Of a DNA stretch of 64,000 nucleotides, positions 1 through 12,940 are shown one piece after another. Source of the DNA: Paratinospora sagittata (taxonomy: Eukaryota > Streptophyta > Magnoliopsida > Ranunculales > Menispermaceae); assembly GCA_035771175.1 (NCBI GenBank), contig CM069593.1, positions 17,794,908-17,858,907 of the forward strand, in the 5' to 3' direction. Position 1 is the first letter of the stretch; each line of letters starts with the position of its first letter. The position numbers and the translations under genes are program-made. A model generated the notes under the pieces. That model was not told the origin of the DNA. It made no database searches and saw nothing but the letters and a program-made list of their open reading frames with translations.

Positions 1-108
1 GTTGAGGTTGAAGGAGCTGACCTTTCTCATCAGAGCCACTGGTTTAAGGTTCCAAAGCAAAAGCTTCAATTCCCACCCAACAAAAAAATAAAGAAATAAG
101 ATTCCCCA
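1..108 (+). other. possible 3' end of a gene cut by the window edge
   Basis: From base 1 a frame stays open for 35 codons to a TAA at 106-108, ending in a lysine-rich tail (PNKKIKK). It could be the C-terminus of a protein whose gene lies to the left. It is too short to identify, and chance openness in AT-rich DNA is a real alternative. Confidence 0.15.
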
Positions 109-2435
109 CTTGTATGAGAGGTCTCTCAATCTCTTCTTTTCGGCCTTAAAGTGATATATTATTACTTTGTGGAGTCACCAACCTCGTTCAATTTCCAATT
201 AAAACTCTCTTTTACAACGCCATTTGTGGCTCAAAATTTCAAATGCAACCCTCCACGTGGCAGCAGATTCTCTCATTTCAACTTCATCACTTGGAATATA
301 TCCTCAAGAACTTATAGTACAGACAAGCATATAATACAATTACATTTCCTTTACCAAAGCTCTTTGATGAAAATCACCAATCACCTTATATTTAAGCTCC
401 CCACTCTGAAAACATGATTTGATGGATTGTCAGCTTTTGCTATATCTATTCTTCTCTCTATGACCACCGGCTTCTTCCTTTTCCAAACACCAATATCCCT
501 TCTGCACTCTTAATGTCTATGACACATCAGTGACTCAAAAGCGATTACAATATTACAGTACTGTAATCACATCTTTGATTTTGATTTTCATGGTCTTTAA
601 TTCCCCAACTTAAGTTTAAAGAAGGAGCATTGTAAGAAGATACCCTTCAAAAGAGCGAAGGGAAATAAGTAATACATGTGCATTGGATTTGAGACTTAAA
701 TTTCATGTCATAACTGTAAATTAATTGCTACTTTCATTCAACTCAAGAGTAAAGAAAATATGTTTCTTATTGGAGAATGTTAATCTAACTACAAAAAAAT
801 ATAATTACACATATAACACTATTAAATTATTTATTTATTACACCTTGAGATGTACAACATACATTCATTCAACAGTTGTAAGTATGTAGTTATACTTTTT
901 ATAGTTAATTTAATATTTTTCTTTCTTATTAACTTTATCGTGTATATCTTATTTGATATTATTGGCATGTTTAAAATTAGGGTCATTTTTTTTTAAAGGG
1001 AAATTAGGGTCATTTAGATTTCAACTTCCCTTGACAAATGGATATTTATTTATCAATTTCCTAGGTGTGGATACATGTGCCCTCCTAGAAAACACGAAAA
1101 CGAGAAACTCATGGATATAAATACCAACTCATAAAAAACAAGTGAAACGAAAGGCTTATATAGGGCCATTTGCCCCGTGTTATTTAAAAGTCATCACGTT
1201 ACTACTACAGTTGAATTTCGTCCCTTTATAACCACATAATGGTTATAAAAAAATGTATGTATTGACAATTGAGCACCTTCTTTACCTCCATATAAAATTA
1301 AAAAAAATAAAGAGGAAAAACGTGATAATTTAGGACCATAATTAATGACCTATTAATCCTAGCTATGATTTCAGATTTAGTCTAATTAAATGTTTAATTA
1401 AACCAGGTTCAATAGATCATCTCTGATCTTCTGGGTCCATCACCTGGAGAGGGAGTGTTTATATAATATTATCTTAGCTTAATGTGGTTACCACTTTAAC
1501 GCATGTTAATACCACTCAAAGCACTAACAATAGAAACATAATGACCCAAAAGTGCAATAAGATCCGCCACCTTAACTGCCAATGAGATCCACATCTATTA
1601 TCTCACCTCACATAATATTGTACAAAAACCCAATTTTGATGATGATGCATTTGGTCCAACTAGCAACTCAACCACCAATTGAGAAAAAATTCCAATGCTT
1701 TATAAGAATGATAGTAACCCATTTTCTGAATCTAAAAAATATAAAATAAAAAAGAAGAAAGAAAGATAATTGGCACAATTGATGAAACCAAAACCTTTAA
1801 AATGGGATCAAACCATTGGTAACAATTTTCTCTTCTCTCATTTTATTTGTACATCCATTCTTCTTAAATAGATAAAATACATAACTACTTATAATTACTT
1901 ATCATAATCATCCACTACTTCATAACAAGGAGTTATAATCCACAAAATAACCCATTGTCTAGACTTTTTCAACTAGATAAAACTTATAAAAATAATAAAT
2001 AATTATTTAATCTAAATAAGAAAACGTGATTGTAACAAATAAGGATACATTTCAGCCAACAGCTCAGACTACCCTCAATTTTCTTCTGTAGTTATCAATT
2101 ATATAATATTTATGTATGATGGTGGGAAATTTATGAAGTCTAGGGGGAAGCAAACAAACATGCATACATATATGCTTATGTGTTTAATTTCTATAATATC
2201 CAAAACAATATCCAATAGTGCATTTATATATAGTAATATTTCTACCATCAATATCTCTCTAGCATTTTTTTTTTAAAGGAAATTAAGAGTGGTATCGACA
2301 AAATATAGTGTACAAGGAAAATGACCTTGCGTCCATCTTTGTTATGATGATATGCAACCATGATATCTATCACTGTTCCTTGTACATATCTAAATGACAA
2401 AGACATGCAAAAAGCAAGAGATAGTACATATACAT

Positions 2436-2546
2436 GAACACGTCTGCAATTCTTAATCTACACCTTCATTGGGAACACGTCTGCAATTCTTAATCTACAC
2501 CTTCGTTGGGAACACGTCTGCAATTCTTAATCTACACCTTCATTGG
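2436..2546. repeat. 37-bp tandem repeat, 3 copies
   Basis: Three head-to-tail copies, each starting GAACACGTCTGC, occupy 2436-2472, 2473-2509 and 2510-2546. The first and third are identical over the unit; the middle one differs at one base (TTCGTTGG instead of TTCATTGG). Confidence 0.95.
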
Positions 2547-2980
2547 GCCTTCACAAAGCGGCTACATTATTTACAAGATAATATATATATATATACATCA
2601 CTAGCTAGGCATCTACGAGCTAGCTAGCAAGATGGCGACTATAGCTTGTCATTATAATGATATTTGCTAATTTCGACAGTTGAAGATTAACACGAGCTTT
2701 TTTAACTAATAATAAAGGGCAGCTTCAATTTTTGACTCTCTGGTTCTGCAGGATTAGAAAACAGTGCGTAGTGGGCAAAAGAATGCTATTCCATGTCGTC
2801 TATGCCTAACAAAGACGCATCTAAGTGGAAGGAATGAATATTTTCTCCTCATATAATCATAGCTATAAGCTAGCTACAGCTTCAATTCTATTGATTGCTG
2901 TAATTAATTTGAACTTGTCTTCACCTTCAATCCCGAGACAAAGGCAATTAAGCTCATTTGACAAAGGAAGGTATCTCCTC

Positions 2981-2988
2981 TATATATA
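2981..2988 (+). promoter_or_regulatory. putative TATA box of the NPF gene
   Basis: TATATATA followed by a pyrimidine-rich stretch, about 218 bp upstream of the start codon at 3199. The placement fits a core promoter but there is no transcript evidence. Confidence 0.4.
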
Positions 2989-3198
2989 GGACTTCCACCG
3001 GCCCTCTTTCAACTCCCCACCAGAAATGTATGATCACTCTTCATATATAGTTTCTCCTGACCTCTTTCTAATAGCTTTTTTATTTGATTTCTCAAGTACC
3101 CTTTACTGATCTTCTTCCATATTAAGGTCTAGCTAGCTCTGGGAGTTAGTTAACAACTGGGTCTTAAGCTCTTAACAACTTTGATCAGTAGTATAACT

Positions 3199-6100
3199 AT
3201 GGAGCAAAACAATAGAAAGGGAGGTGAAGAACAAGAAGAAGAAGTTGACCAGAAGAAGTGGGTTTATGATTCTTCAGTGGATCACAAGGGTCGAGTTCCT
3301 CTTCGATCCACAACTGGTTCTTGGAGGGGTGCCCTCTTCATTCTTGGTAAGCTTTTCAGATTGTTATCCTGTCTGTTATATATAATTATCAATTTCAAGC
3401 TTGTTAGTTCATTCTTTTGTCCAACTAGTATTATTTGTTAAGCAATAGTATTAATATGTTAATTTATGGAAATGTTACTATCTTGCCATTGATGTAATAT
3501 TTGATTAGTCATCGAAAAAACATGCATGATGAACAGAACTTCCTCTTCATCTATGAATTTGTTTCACTCTATTCTCTTGTTAGAGAGAATGGGTTTTCTA
3601 GTGAACTGACTAGATAGTCTAGATGAAATTAAGTCTCTTTCTCGTCCCTTTTCGTGCCCTTTAACCATGACATTGATTAATGTCTTTGTTAATATTAGTT
3701 CATCAATTAATCAAGTACTATTTGGCTAATTATTAGCAGAAGACCTATCACTGTCAAATTGAATAAAAAGGAGATGGAACTTGTTCTTGATAGTTAGAAG
3801 AAGGGTCAAGTATATATAGATATACATTCGTAGAGTCAAAATTCAAAAATAAGTGGACCCCATTTGTCACGTCTGGGTTGCACACAGTGCCCCTACCCAG
3901 GGAGATGAGTACTCCTGCAGGGCATACTTCAGCCATAGCACCACATAATATTGTCTCATCTCGTCATACACCCCGGTGGTATGGGGACGCACCCCGGGAT
4001 CATTTGTTCACACTATTTATCATGAATAGTATAAGGCCTCCCCCGAATTCGAACATCAAACCTCGTATAGGTTGATTTCGCAATCTGAGTAACCACTGAG
4101 CCAATATTATGTGGTGCTATGGTTGGAGTATGTCCTGCGGGGTACTCATCACCCTGGGTAGGGGGCACTGTGTGCAACCCAGGCGTGACAAAATACATAA
4201 GGCCTTTTTGTCACACGTTCAGTGGCTACTCAGATTGCGAAATCAACCTATATGAGGTTTAAGGTTCGAATCCGGGGAGGTCTTGTACTATTCATGATGA
4301 ATAGTGTGGACAAATGATCCCGGGGGTACTAGACACTGTTGAGTGGGCTGTGTACTGGGATGGAACAATATTATGGGATCATAGTGGCTGGGGTACGCTC
4401 GATGAGGTACCCATCACATCCGCGAGGTGTGACAAATACATAAAGCCTTTTTGTCACACCTGGGTTGTACAAGCGCTCCATACCCAGTGTGATGGTACCC
4501 CTGCAGGGCATATTCCAGCCATAGCACCACATAATATTGTCTCATCTGGGTTGCGTAAGCTCTCCGTACCCTAGATCATTTGTCCACACTATTCATTCAG
4601 GAGCAGCGTAGAAAGCTCCAGCCTTTACTTTGACTAAGACTAATAAGGGCTAACGAGCTAGAAAACGCTTTACTAAACGGGGCTAACGCACGTAGGCTTT
4701 CTTCGCATGTTCGTAATCCAACTCTCTAGTTGCGCGCTAGCGCACTCCGCCCTAGACGTAAAGGGAAAACGCCTTACGTTTAAAAGCATAGAACAAGCGT
4801 AGGCTATCTGGGTCTTAAGTCTCTCTTCACTGCAGTCTATGCTGCAAACTGCCCGGAGCATCGGAGATTGCTTTGGAGAGATCTCATCAACCTCTCTGTC
4901 GACCTGAATACCCCTTGGCTCATCGCGGGTGATTTTAACTGCATTAGAGAATATGTCGATAAGAGGTTTAGAACCCTGCTCAATAGTGTGGACAAATGAT
5001 CTAGGGTATGGGGCGCTTGCGCAACCCAGATGGGACAATATTATGTGGTGTTATGGCTGAAATATGCCCTGCGGGGTACTCATCACACTGGATATGGAGC
5101 GCTTGTGCAACCCAGGTGTGACTCCATTGGTACTTCCCATTATTTGATGAGATAAAACAACCAGTTGCTAGGTGCTAAAGCAACTATATCACTTCAAGAA
5201 ATAGGGGAATTGATACAAACCTTTAGCCACAAGTTAACATATATCACTACAAGTGACTAAAATTTTGTAGCTAATTCTCCTATCCATGGTAGTGATACTT
5301 TGAACTGAGGACAAACTTCCTTACTTAGAATCATACTATTTCAATGGTTTGAGACTGTAGGGAATCATCCATTGGATCAAGCAGTTTTGTCTAATTAGTA
5401 CACACTATCAGATATTGATACATCGTGTTTTTTTAAAGCTTATATATCTGGACATTTACTAATACTGTAAAGATTGTTTTTGAAACAGCAATTGAGTTTA
5501 GTGAAAGGTTGAGCTACTTTGGATTAGCAACAAATCTCATCATTTATCTCACTAAAGTAATGCATCAAGACCTTAAAACTGCGGCAAAAAGTGTCAATTA
5601 CTGGGCAGGCGTAACAACAATCATGCCTTTAATTGGCGGGTTTCTGGCTGACGCATACTCTGGGAGGTTCGCGGCAGTTCTGATATCTTCAGTCATTTAT
5701 CTCATGGTATTTAATTAATCCCATTCTCTAGCTTCTGCTGATGAATCCATAGCAGCTTTCTATGTGAAGCATGAGCATGAAAATGTAGATAATTTCTACC
5801 TCATACATATACATTTATATTCATCTTATAGCTAGATATCTAAAAAATGAGTTTCTCAAATATATGAATCTTTTGATCATCACTAGCTAATTAATCAAGA
5901 ATATATACATTAACATCTTATGGAATTTAATTTTTCTGCAGGGTTTGAGTCTCATGACCATGTCAGAGCTCCTCCCAAGCTTGAAGCCTTGTGCTTACAC
6001 GGTCAAGTACTGTGAGAAGAGCAGGAAGATACATGATGTGATATTCTTCCTTGCTATCTACACGATCTCTGTAGGAACTGGAGGGCACAAACCCTCATTA

Positions 6101-7534
6101 GAGAGCTTTGGAGCCGATCAGTTTGACGATGATCATCCCGGAGAAAGGAAGAAGAAAATGTCCTACTTCAACTGGTGGAACTTTGGCCTTTGTGCTGGTC
6201 TCTTGATTGGTGTAACTCTCATTGTTTATGTGCAAGATGAAGTTAGTTGGGCTGCTGCAGATATCATTCTTACTGCAGTTCTGGCCATTTCGATTATCAT
6301 TTTTCTCATCGGCAAGCCATTTTATCGATACAGATTGCCCAAAGGGAGCCCACTAACTCCTATGTTGCAGGTTTTAGTAGCTGCAATTTCCAAGAGAAAC
6401 CTGTGTCTTCCTTCGGATCCAGCTTTGTTGTATGAGGTCCCCAAGTCAGAGAAGACCCAAAGGAGACTTCTGTGCCACACCAATAAGCTCAGGTAATAGG
6501 CATCAAATGCAAAGCATAATTTGATGAGCAGATATGAAATTTACTAAAATTCTAGAAACCTATTAATTAAAATTAGAAGTACTCCTCCAATGTAATAAAT
6601 GTTTTTTTTTTTTAGCTAACACCTTTCAATCTACAGTTTTCTTGATAAAGCTGCTATCATTGAAGATGAGGGAATACCAACAACAAGGCTGCAACAAAAT
6701 CCATGGAGACTAGCTACAGTGACCAAAGTGGAGGAGCTGAAACTTGTTCTCAATGTGGTCCCTATATGGCTCAGTTCTTTAACATTCGGATTATGTGTGG
6801 CACAAACCTCAACCTTCTTCATCAAACAAGCAAGCACCATGAACCGCAAGATCGGTAAAAACTTCGAGTTCCCCCCGGCCTCCATCTACTCCCTTGCTGC
6901 CATTGCAATGCTACTCACAGTCTTCATATACGACAGGATCCTTGTGCCTATTCTAAGAAGAATCACGGGAAACGAACGAGGAGTCAAGATATTACAAAGA
7001 ATCGGCATCGGGCTAGTATTTTCCGTGATAGGAATGGCCGTGGCCGCAGTTGTAGAAAAAAAGAGGCTTAGAGTTGCAGAAATGGAGGTTTCACAAGGAA
7101 GGCGAATCGGGCCAATCTCCATGAGTGTGTTCTGGTTAGCTCCACAGTTCATAATTGTTGGCATTGGAGATGGTTTTACTCTTGTGGGATTGCAAGAGTA
7201 CTTTTATGATCAAATGCCAGATAGCATGAGAAGCTTGGGAATAGCCTTTTATCTTAGTGTGATTGGTGCTTCAAACTTTCTAAGCAGTTTGCTTATAACA
7301 GTTGTGGATCAAGTGACACAGAAGGGTGGAGGGAAGAGCTGGTTTGGGAAGGATTTGAATCATAGCAGATTGGATAATCTTTACAGCTTGTTGGCAGCCA
7401 TAAATGGTGTGAACTTGTTTGTTTATGTGTTCTTGGCCAGGAGGTATTCTTATAAGAGAGTTCAGAGTAAGGTTGCTGTTGCAGATTCAGGTGAAATTGA
7501 GAAAGGGCTGGTTCAGAGGGCTCAAAGTGTATAA
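3199..7534 (+). CDS. NRT1/PTR family (NPF) transporter, NPF5.6/NPF5.7-like
   Basis: A proton-coupled membrane transporter of the major facilitator superfamily; family members carry nitrate, peptides or hormones, and the substrate of this clade is not evident from sequence. Exons are 3199-3346, 5489-5706, 5942-6492 and 6637-7534, all GT-AG, giving 604 aa, normal for the family. The acidic, hydrophilic N-terminus leads to the family's ExxER proton-coupling motif (EFSER, residues 52-56; the junction of exons 1 and 2 falls just before it), then many hydrophobic segments and the typical central hydrophilic loop. The start is the first ATG of the frame. Intron 1 (2.1 kb) contains a foldback-transposon cluster at 3865-5123. 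From memory the closest Arabidopsis genes are At3g53960 and At2g37900. The family is certain, the subgroup likely. Confidence 0.93.
3865..5123. mobile_element. foldback element cluster A (three units) with tRNA-like cores
   Basis: Three tandem units, each beginning TGTCAC and ending GTGACA-like, lie at 3865-4190, 4209-4434 and 4452-5123, separated by conserved 17-18-bp spacers (AAATACATAAGGCCTTTT at 4191-4208). Unit 1 has long inverted arms (3865-3955 against about 4104-4190) around a reverse-strand tRNA-like module: A box TGGCTCAGTGG (4093-4103) and B box GTTCGAATTC (4045-4054). Unit 2 lacks the left arm and carries a forward module with a textbook B box GGTTCGAATCC (4263-4273). Unit 3 has arms at 4452-4593 and 4984-5123 around captured DNA. 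The cluster is flanked by CCATT at 3860-3864 and 5124-5128, a 5-bp target duplication; the last base of the right end is T instead of A. It lies inside intron 1 of the NPF gene. Confidence 0.85.
4820..4966 (+). pseudogene. LINE endonuclease fragment captured in foldback unit A3
   Basis: An open frame from 4820 reads as part of a LINE-type APE endonuclease: an FTAVYA strand, a WRDL segment, then PWLIAGDFNCI with the conserved GDFN at 4928-4939. It sits between the two arms of unit A3, where unit A1 has only a short loop and tRNA-like core. It is a fragment without start, catalytic completeness or downstream reverse transcriptase. Confidence 0.75.
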
Positions 7535-8857
7535 TATGTAGGTCTTTTGTCATGCTCTTTGATGACTTGATATGTAACTTATACGTAATAATTTCTAGAT
7601 TAATGTGCAATTCAGCTCTAGTAGTGAAGGTTCTATGGTTCATTTATATCGGATCCTCTACCTTTGGCTTTGCATTAAAAATTTTTTTATTTTAAATCTA
7701 AATATGTTACTTGTAAGGTTCTTTAAAGTGCTTGTTAAGAAAATCAATACAATAAATGAGCAATACAAACTACATATAACCAAAAAAATGTGATTTTAAA
7801 CCAAATATGTGATAAAACATTAAAATAAAATTTTAGAACAGAACATATTTGAGAAGTAATCGAAGTAACTTTAATTGAATATAAAATAAGAAAAAATTGA
7901 TTAAATTAATTTGAATGACGGCATACAATAAAGATCTTTATATACGTCAGGTGGGAATAGAATAATGCACTAAAAAGTGTAGAAAAATCTAAATTAATAT
8001 GAACAAAAATAATTAATTAAAAAAATACATGTACCTATAACTTAAGTCAGGTAAGTCCTGACTTTACATCTTGATAAAACAGAGTATTAGAAATGGAGTT
8101 ATTTAACTACCTTTTTTTTATATATATGAATTGAATTGACTTGAGTATAGGTAAAAACATTCTTAAATAAAAATTTACAAGATAAAGATACCGCCGGATT
8201 GCACTGAACCAAGGAATGCGTGTGTACTAAATGACAAAACATGAGTGGCAAGTGCCAACCGTCTTTGGTTTATGTCAAATTGGTAGAGATTGACACCCTC
8301 GGCGGCGCAGGCGCAGGCGCAGCCTACCTACAAGTGTTTCAAACTATATATGAAATATGATACACGTGTTAAAGATTGAGATTAGGAATTTAAATCATAT
8401 TAATCCAAGATTTGATTGAAATATATTGCATGCCAATCAATCAACGTATTTGAGATTTTGATTTTAGACATTCAGTCCTATTCATTAATATATAATTGAA
8501 GATGAAGAAGAATAATGATACTCATAATTAACGCATGTTTGACCCATTACAGAAAGTCAAAGCAACATGAACACATGAATGGTCTTGATTATAGCTTGAA
8601 CAATTGCTTTATGAATGGTCTTGATTATAGCTTGAACAATTGCTTTATGATACCAGTGCCACTTGATTAGGAAGTGGCGGTCTCAAGTTACAACAGGTTT
8701 CACTATATCACTATAAATCTTCCTATAAATTTATACAGCAAAAACCATATTTCAAACGTTTTGCAGCTTGCAACGATAACGACGTGATCAAACGGAACAA
8801 TTGAATGAAACCATAATTTGATGTTTTAAAAAAAATAAGAATAAAAATAAAGAAGCG
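7535..8857. other. intergenic region between NPF and oxidase 3' ends
   Basis: The NPF and oxidase genes converge here, so this holds both 3' UTRs. Besides AT-rich sequence I see a 36-bp tandem duplication at 8575-8646 and a short GC-rich patch near 8298-8325 (GGCGCAGGCGCAGGCGCAGC). No gene is supported. Confidence 0.5.
8575..8646. repeat. 36-bp tandem duplication
   Basis: Two identical copies (8575-8610 and 8611-8646), each beginning ATGAATGGTCTTGATTATAG. Confidence 0.95.
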
Positions 8858-10471
8858 TCAGGACACGAGCTGGACCCACCGAGCGACACTTGGCACGCCC
8901 TGGTTAACCGCGAAAGCCATATAATACCCCGGCGGCGCAACCACCGCACTCGGCGGCGCTGTACATCCAATCCTGTACGGCCCGACGCCACCAGGTTCCG
9001 GCACTGCCGACGAAACGCTCAGTTTCACCAATCTCTGCCCTTGCGAAAACGAATGCGTCGCAAAAGGCGCATTCCCGAAATTAACCTCCACGATCCCCAC
9101 AACAGGCAATTGAACCGAAACCGTTACATCAAACTTTTCCCCGTAACGTATCGTTTCGGGAGCTTCCTCGATCACCGGCCGGAGATTCGCCCTATCAGCC
9201 GAAAGATACTCCGGAGAGAACGCCTCGATCCTCAGATCCGTCGGAAACTCCGCCGCGAACTTGTACAAGTAATGAGGATTACTTCCGGCCAGCAACACCC
9301 TACCGTCTGGCAACAGATTCGCCGTCGAATGGTACATTCTCGGAACCGTACCCGGGTTCAAAGTCATGAACCGCAAACCGGCCGGTTCGCCCGGTCTATA
9401 GAGAACCGGGTACAAACACGGGTTCGACGCCATCTCGAACCCTTGCGTACCCGATTGAGCCCCGTTTATGATCAAAACGTGCCCGGTCGGGAGCATCACC
9501 ATGTCGCCCATGATCCGCCCGAACGGCATCACCTCCAGCTCCCAAACCGGGTTCGGGTCCGTCGCTACAATGCGCCCGCAGCTACCGTGCGCCGGGGTGT
9601 CAGTGCTCCTCTCTACATACGCACCGAACGGGGCCCCTCCGCAGACGACAATCACAGCCGTCGAATAGTCTCCTTCTAAAGCCATCATCGCCGATGATCC
9701 TGCGGATGGGTAATTACGCGGACCTCCATCCAACGGTGGATACTCGCGTTCTATCGAGTTCGATGCGTAGTTGTACAGTATAGCCTTGTTGTTGGCGAAG
9801 ATGAAAAGATGACCGTTGGGGAGGAGGTGGACATAGGGGTACAGATTGTCCATTTGGGTGTCGGCCGCGTCGGCCAGAAACGGTAATAATTGTAAGCCGC
9901 CAAGTTTTGGCGGGAAGAACTCGACGGTGTTGGCTGCCTCGCCGCCGACGATGATGACGGAGCCGTCGGGGAGAATCTGGTCGGTGGCGTACCACCGGCC
10001 GTTTGCTAATTCGACGTCTCGGAGCTCTTCCCAGTCGCAGAGGTTGTTGTTGCAGGGGACGAATTTGCGGATTTTCCGGTTTCCGTCGAGAGCGCCACCG
10101 GTTTGCAAGAGGGTGCCGTCGGGGAGGAACTGGCCGGAGGAGCACCAGGTGTCGGAAAGGATGGTTAACGGTCGAATTTCGTTGGTTGACGGGTCGAATT
10201 GGACGGAGTGAGCGTAGCAGTCGCGCTTGAGGACTTGGTCGGTAGGGGCGTGACGGCAACGGCCGTTCGGGAGGACTTTTCGCGTTGGGCCGATGTTGGT
10301 TCGGTCGAGGAGGATAACGGTGCCGTGATGTGTAACGGCGGAGTGCATGGAGGAGATGCCGGCGTTGGGGACGATGAGTTCCCACGTGCCGGGGAGGTCA
10401 GCACGTGTGAAAGATTGAGTTGTAATCCAAAGCAGAAGGACGAAGAGAAGACAAGAAGGTGACGATTCCAT
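8858..10471 (-). CDS. glyoxal/aldehyde oxidase-like copper-radical oxidase (GLOX)
   Basis: A secreted copper-radical oxidase, expected to oxidise aldehydes to acids with release of H2O2 in the cell wall. The single exon gives 537 aa from the ATG at 10471; the frame is open 34 codons further upstream, but that part is a low-complexity Ser/His stretch, whereas this start gives a clean signal peptide (about residues 1-24, ending SFTRA). All active-site residues of the family are visible: Cys110 in TWCSSGQFLPDG and Tyr161 in NGRWYATDQILPDG (the pair that forms the Cys-Tyr cofactor), Tyr380-His381 in PRMYHSTANLLPDG, and His473 in ATHSFSQG. Repeated LLPDG/GG blades form the N-terminal propeller; a DUF1929-type domain follows from about residue 420. 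The coding sequence is much more GC-rich than its surroundings. Arabidopsis At3g53950 is the likely counterpart. Confidence 0.95.
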   Translation of the reverse strand: MESSPSCLLFVLLLWITTQSFTRADLPGTWELIVPNAGISSMHSAVTHHGTVILLDRTNIGPTRKVLPNGRCRHAPTDQVLKRDCYAHSVQFDPSTNEIRPLTILSDTWCSSGQFLPDGTLLQTGGALDGNRKIRKFVPCNNNLCDWEELRDVELANGRWYATDQILPDGSVIIVGGEAANTVEFFPPKLGGLQLLPFLADAADTQMDNLYPYVHLLPNGHLFIFANNKAILYNYASNSIEREYPPLDGGPRNYPSAGSSAMMALEGDYSTAVIVVCGGAPFGAYVERSTDTPAHGSCGRIVATDPNPVWELEVMPFGRIMGDMVMLPTGHVLIINGAQSGTQGFEMASNPCLYPVLYRPGEPAGLRFMTLNPGTVPRMYHSTANLLPDGRVLLAGSNPHYLYKFAAEFPTDLRIEAFSPEYLSADRANLRPVIEEAPETIRYGEKFDVTVSVQLPVVGIVEVNFGNAPFATHSFSQGQRLVKLSVSSAVPEPGGVGPYRIGCTAPPSAVVAPPGYYMAFAVNQGVPSVARWVQLVS

Positions 10472-12940
10472 TGAAAAAGAGAGTGAGAATGAGAGTGAGT
10501 GAGAATGAGAGTGAGCGTAGTTAAGGTCTGTGGCTTTGTAGAGTTTTGAAGATGAAGATGATGAACAAAACAAATGTGGGCCGTTTGATTAAATGCTCGT
10601 AATCAGTTGACTTGTGGGGTATGGTCTGTCTTTTAGTCGAGAATGCTATGTGTCGGCACTTGCTTTATCAGGTCCTACGTGGCGATTGATGACGTAAGCG
10701 GATAGGGAGAATGGAAGTGCGTGTTAAACTGAGGTGGGCCTACCATGTGATCGTTATCGTATTGTGTATAGGATGTATAGTTGTCAGTTCTGTGGGTAGT
10801 GACTAGTGAGAGAGCTCACATTTTTTATGGAGAATAATAAGAAGAGGAAAAGCTCATTAAGCAGTTGGATCACAAAGTTAATTGGATAACTGTAAAATAT
10901 AACTTTACACTGATGTAAAATATAATTATTTAAGTTTTAAAGAAAAAAACTAAAATACCTAATTCTATTGAGTCACAAAAGGGTCATAGTTTGCCACGGG
11001 GCGTCTTCCGCTAGAACAATCAGGTCAAAGGAATTAGATTAATCGAGCAAAGATCGAATCCCTTCCGTAACAGTTAAGTAGATTAATGTATCTCAAGACC
11101 CAAACCATATTATCACCGTGGCCCCCCTAGCAATTATCTAGAAAGAATGAATGGATCTCATTGGCTGTCAACTTGTTAATTACATCCAAGACCTTTTTAA
11201 AGTATAGAATGTAAATTTTACGCAATTTATTTTTTAATTACTAGGCTGCCCAATTAAGCCAAATTTGATAACTGTAGGAGACAGTGATTTACACCCAATA
11301 ATTGTAAGTTAGGTGACAAACACTCCATCATATTAATATTGTGTGTCCTGTATGAGTTATTTTTAAATTCAGGAATCTCCCAATAATAAATGGGGCTTGT
11401 TTGTTTGTTTTTTATTTTTATTTTTATTTTTAAAAATTTGAGTGTCTAGGCTAGCTTGTGTGTGTTTGATTAATTTTGAAAGTACAATTTTTTAATCTGT
11501 AAATAGGACACTTCTTAAAACTTTAAAAAAAAATTACGGTTGAGCTCATATATATATCTTAGAGGAAAAATAAGTAAACGAAGCTTCAATTCATGATCTT
11601 TCAGTAACTCGTTCGTCTGCTCCATTACTTGACTAATTAGCCAAAAGAGAATTAAAGCACGAATGTTCTTTCTTCCAATGTTCTTTTCAGCTGTGAAAAG
11701 AGAATGTGGCTCGCAAGGCATAGATTCAGCAATAATGTCATCTTTTTTCTTTTCTTAATTATATTCTCAATTGGGCACTACTTTTCTTCCTAAAAAGCTT
11801 TACGATAGCATCATATTATTGACCTTTCTCATCCAAATCGTGGACTCAAAGGAAAGAAATGAGAAATTAATACGAAAATAAAAAGTTCTAAGGGAATATG
11901 AAAAGTTCACACTTGTGAAAGCCCAATAACATAAACACAATGATTAAAGGAATTTTTGCGTGAAATTAGTAAAGTAGTTAACAAGTGGATAAATTATGGC
12001 TAAAAACGTATATAAATACCACATTAATTTTGCTTTGAATTAAATCAGCCGCAATGTATTTTTTATTAATTGTTTGGCAAAATATGTACGTTTGAGTTTA
12101 AGCTTTGGTTTTCAGTATTTTAAAACAAAGAATACAAAAAGGCATAGAAAACATGTTTGGCTTGGGAGGATTTAAAAATAGTATTTGGAATAAAATCCAT
12201 AAGATGGCTTGTATTTTAGAAAATGTGTAAATGTCATTTTTCAAGTTGCTTTCTTTTTCTAATATATTTTAATTTGTCTTTCAAGACTAAAGGGTCTCAC
12301 CATTTGTCCTTTTAACCTAAACTAAACAACTTTTTATTATTTTCAAAATTTTAAAACAATACCAAACACATTCTTAAAAATTACAAATTAATCAATAAAA
12401 AATAAAATTATATTTTAATTTCTTAAAACTATTTTAAGATTTCATACCAAACACTGTCTAAAACACTGTCTAAAGAACTTCAATTGTAATCAACTAAGCT
12501 TGTTTTAAAATAATTGGCATGATTTTGCTTTTTTGCCCTTCACTGCACGAAAAATTATTTAAATAATAAAAAAAGAACTATTAAGTATTTGTATTATTGG
12601 ACGTATTAGGACTTACAAATGTATTATATGTTTTAAGATTGTTTTTAAATAATTCTGTTTAATTAATAACCATTTAATTAATTAAGTACAAGAAAATAAA
12701 ATAAAAAATCAAACTAAAATAAAAGAAAATAAAAAAGAAGAAGATACGAAAAAAAAAAAAAGGTAAAAGAAAAAAGAAAAGGAAAAAGATGGGAAAAATA
12801 AAAAAACCATGGACCAAAAGAAAAACATAGAGACGATGTTGATACATGAAAACGTGTCGCTGAGGTTTCACCTTGGAAAGGAAATCCAATCCAAGTTCCC
12901 TCGTAACAAGCAAAAAGCCTTTGGTCTCTGCAACATCTTC
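10472..12940. other. intergenic region upstream of the oxidase gene
   Basis: The first few hundred bases are the promoter and leader of the oxidase gene on the minus strand. The remainder is AT-rich DNA with runs of A and T. No gene is supported; a 68-codon minus-strand frame at 11515-11721 has no family character. Confidence 0.45.

Larger units (their letters stand above)
109..3198. other. AT-rich intergenic region and NPF promoter
   Basis: I see no convincing gene. The only features are a 37-bp triplicate repeat at 2436-2546 and, near the right end, a TATATATA at 2981-2988, about 218 bp before the NPF start codon. The latter is a plausible TATA box that would give a leader of roughly 190 nt. 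An 88-codon frame at 151-417 has no recognisable protein character. Confidence 0.5.

Noticed and set aside
9041..10462. Long open frames on the plus strand and in other minus-strand frames across the oxidase gene (up to 223 codons).
   Set aside because: They are shadows of a GC-rich coding sequence with strong codon bias; their products are Arg/Pro-rich and match no family.
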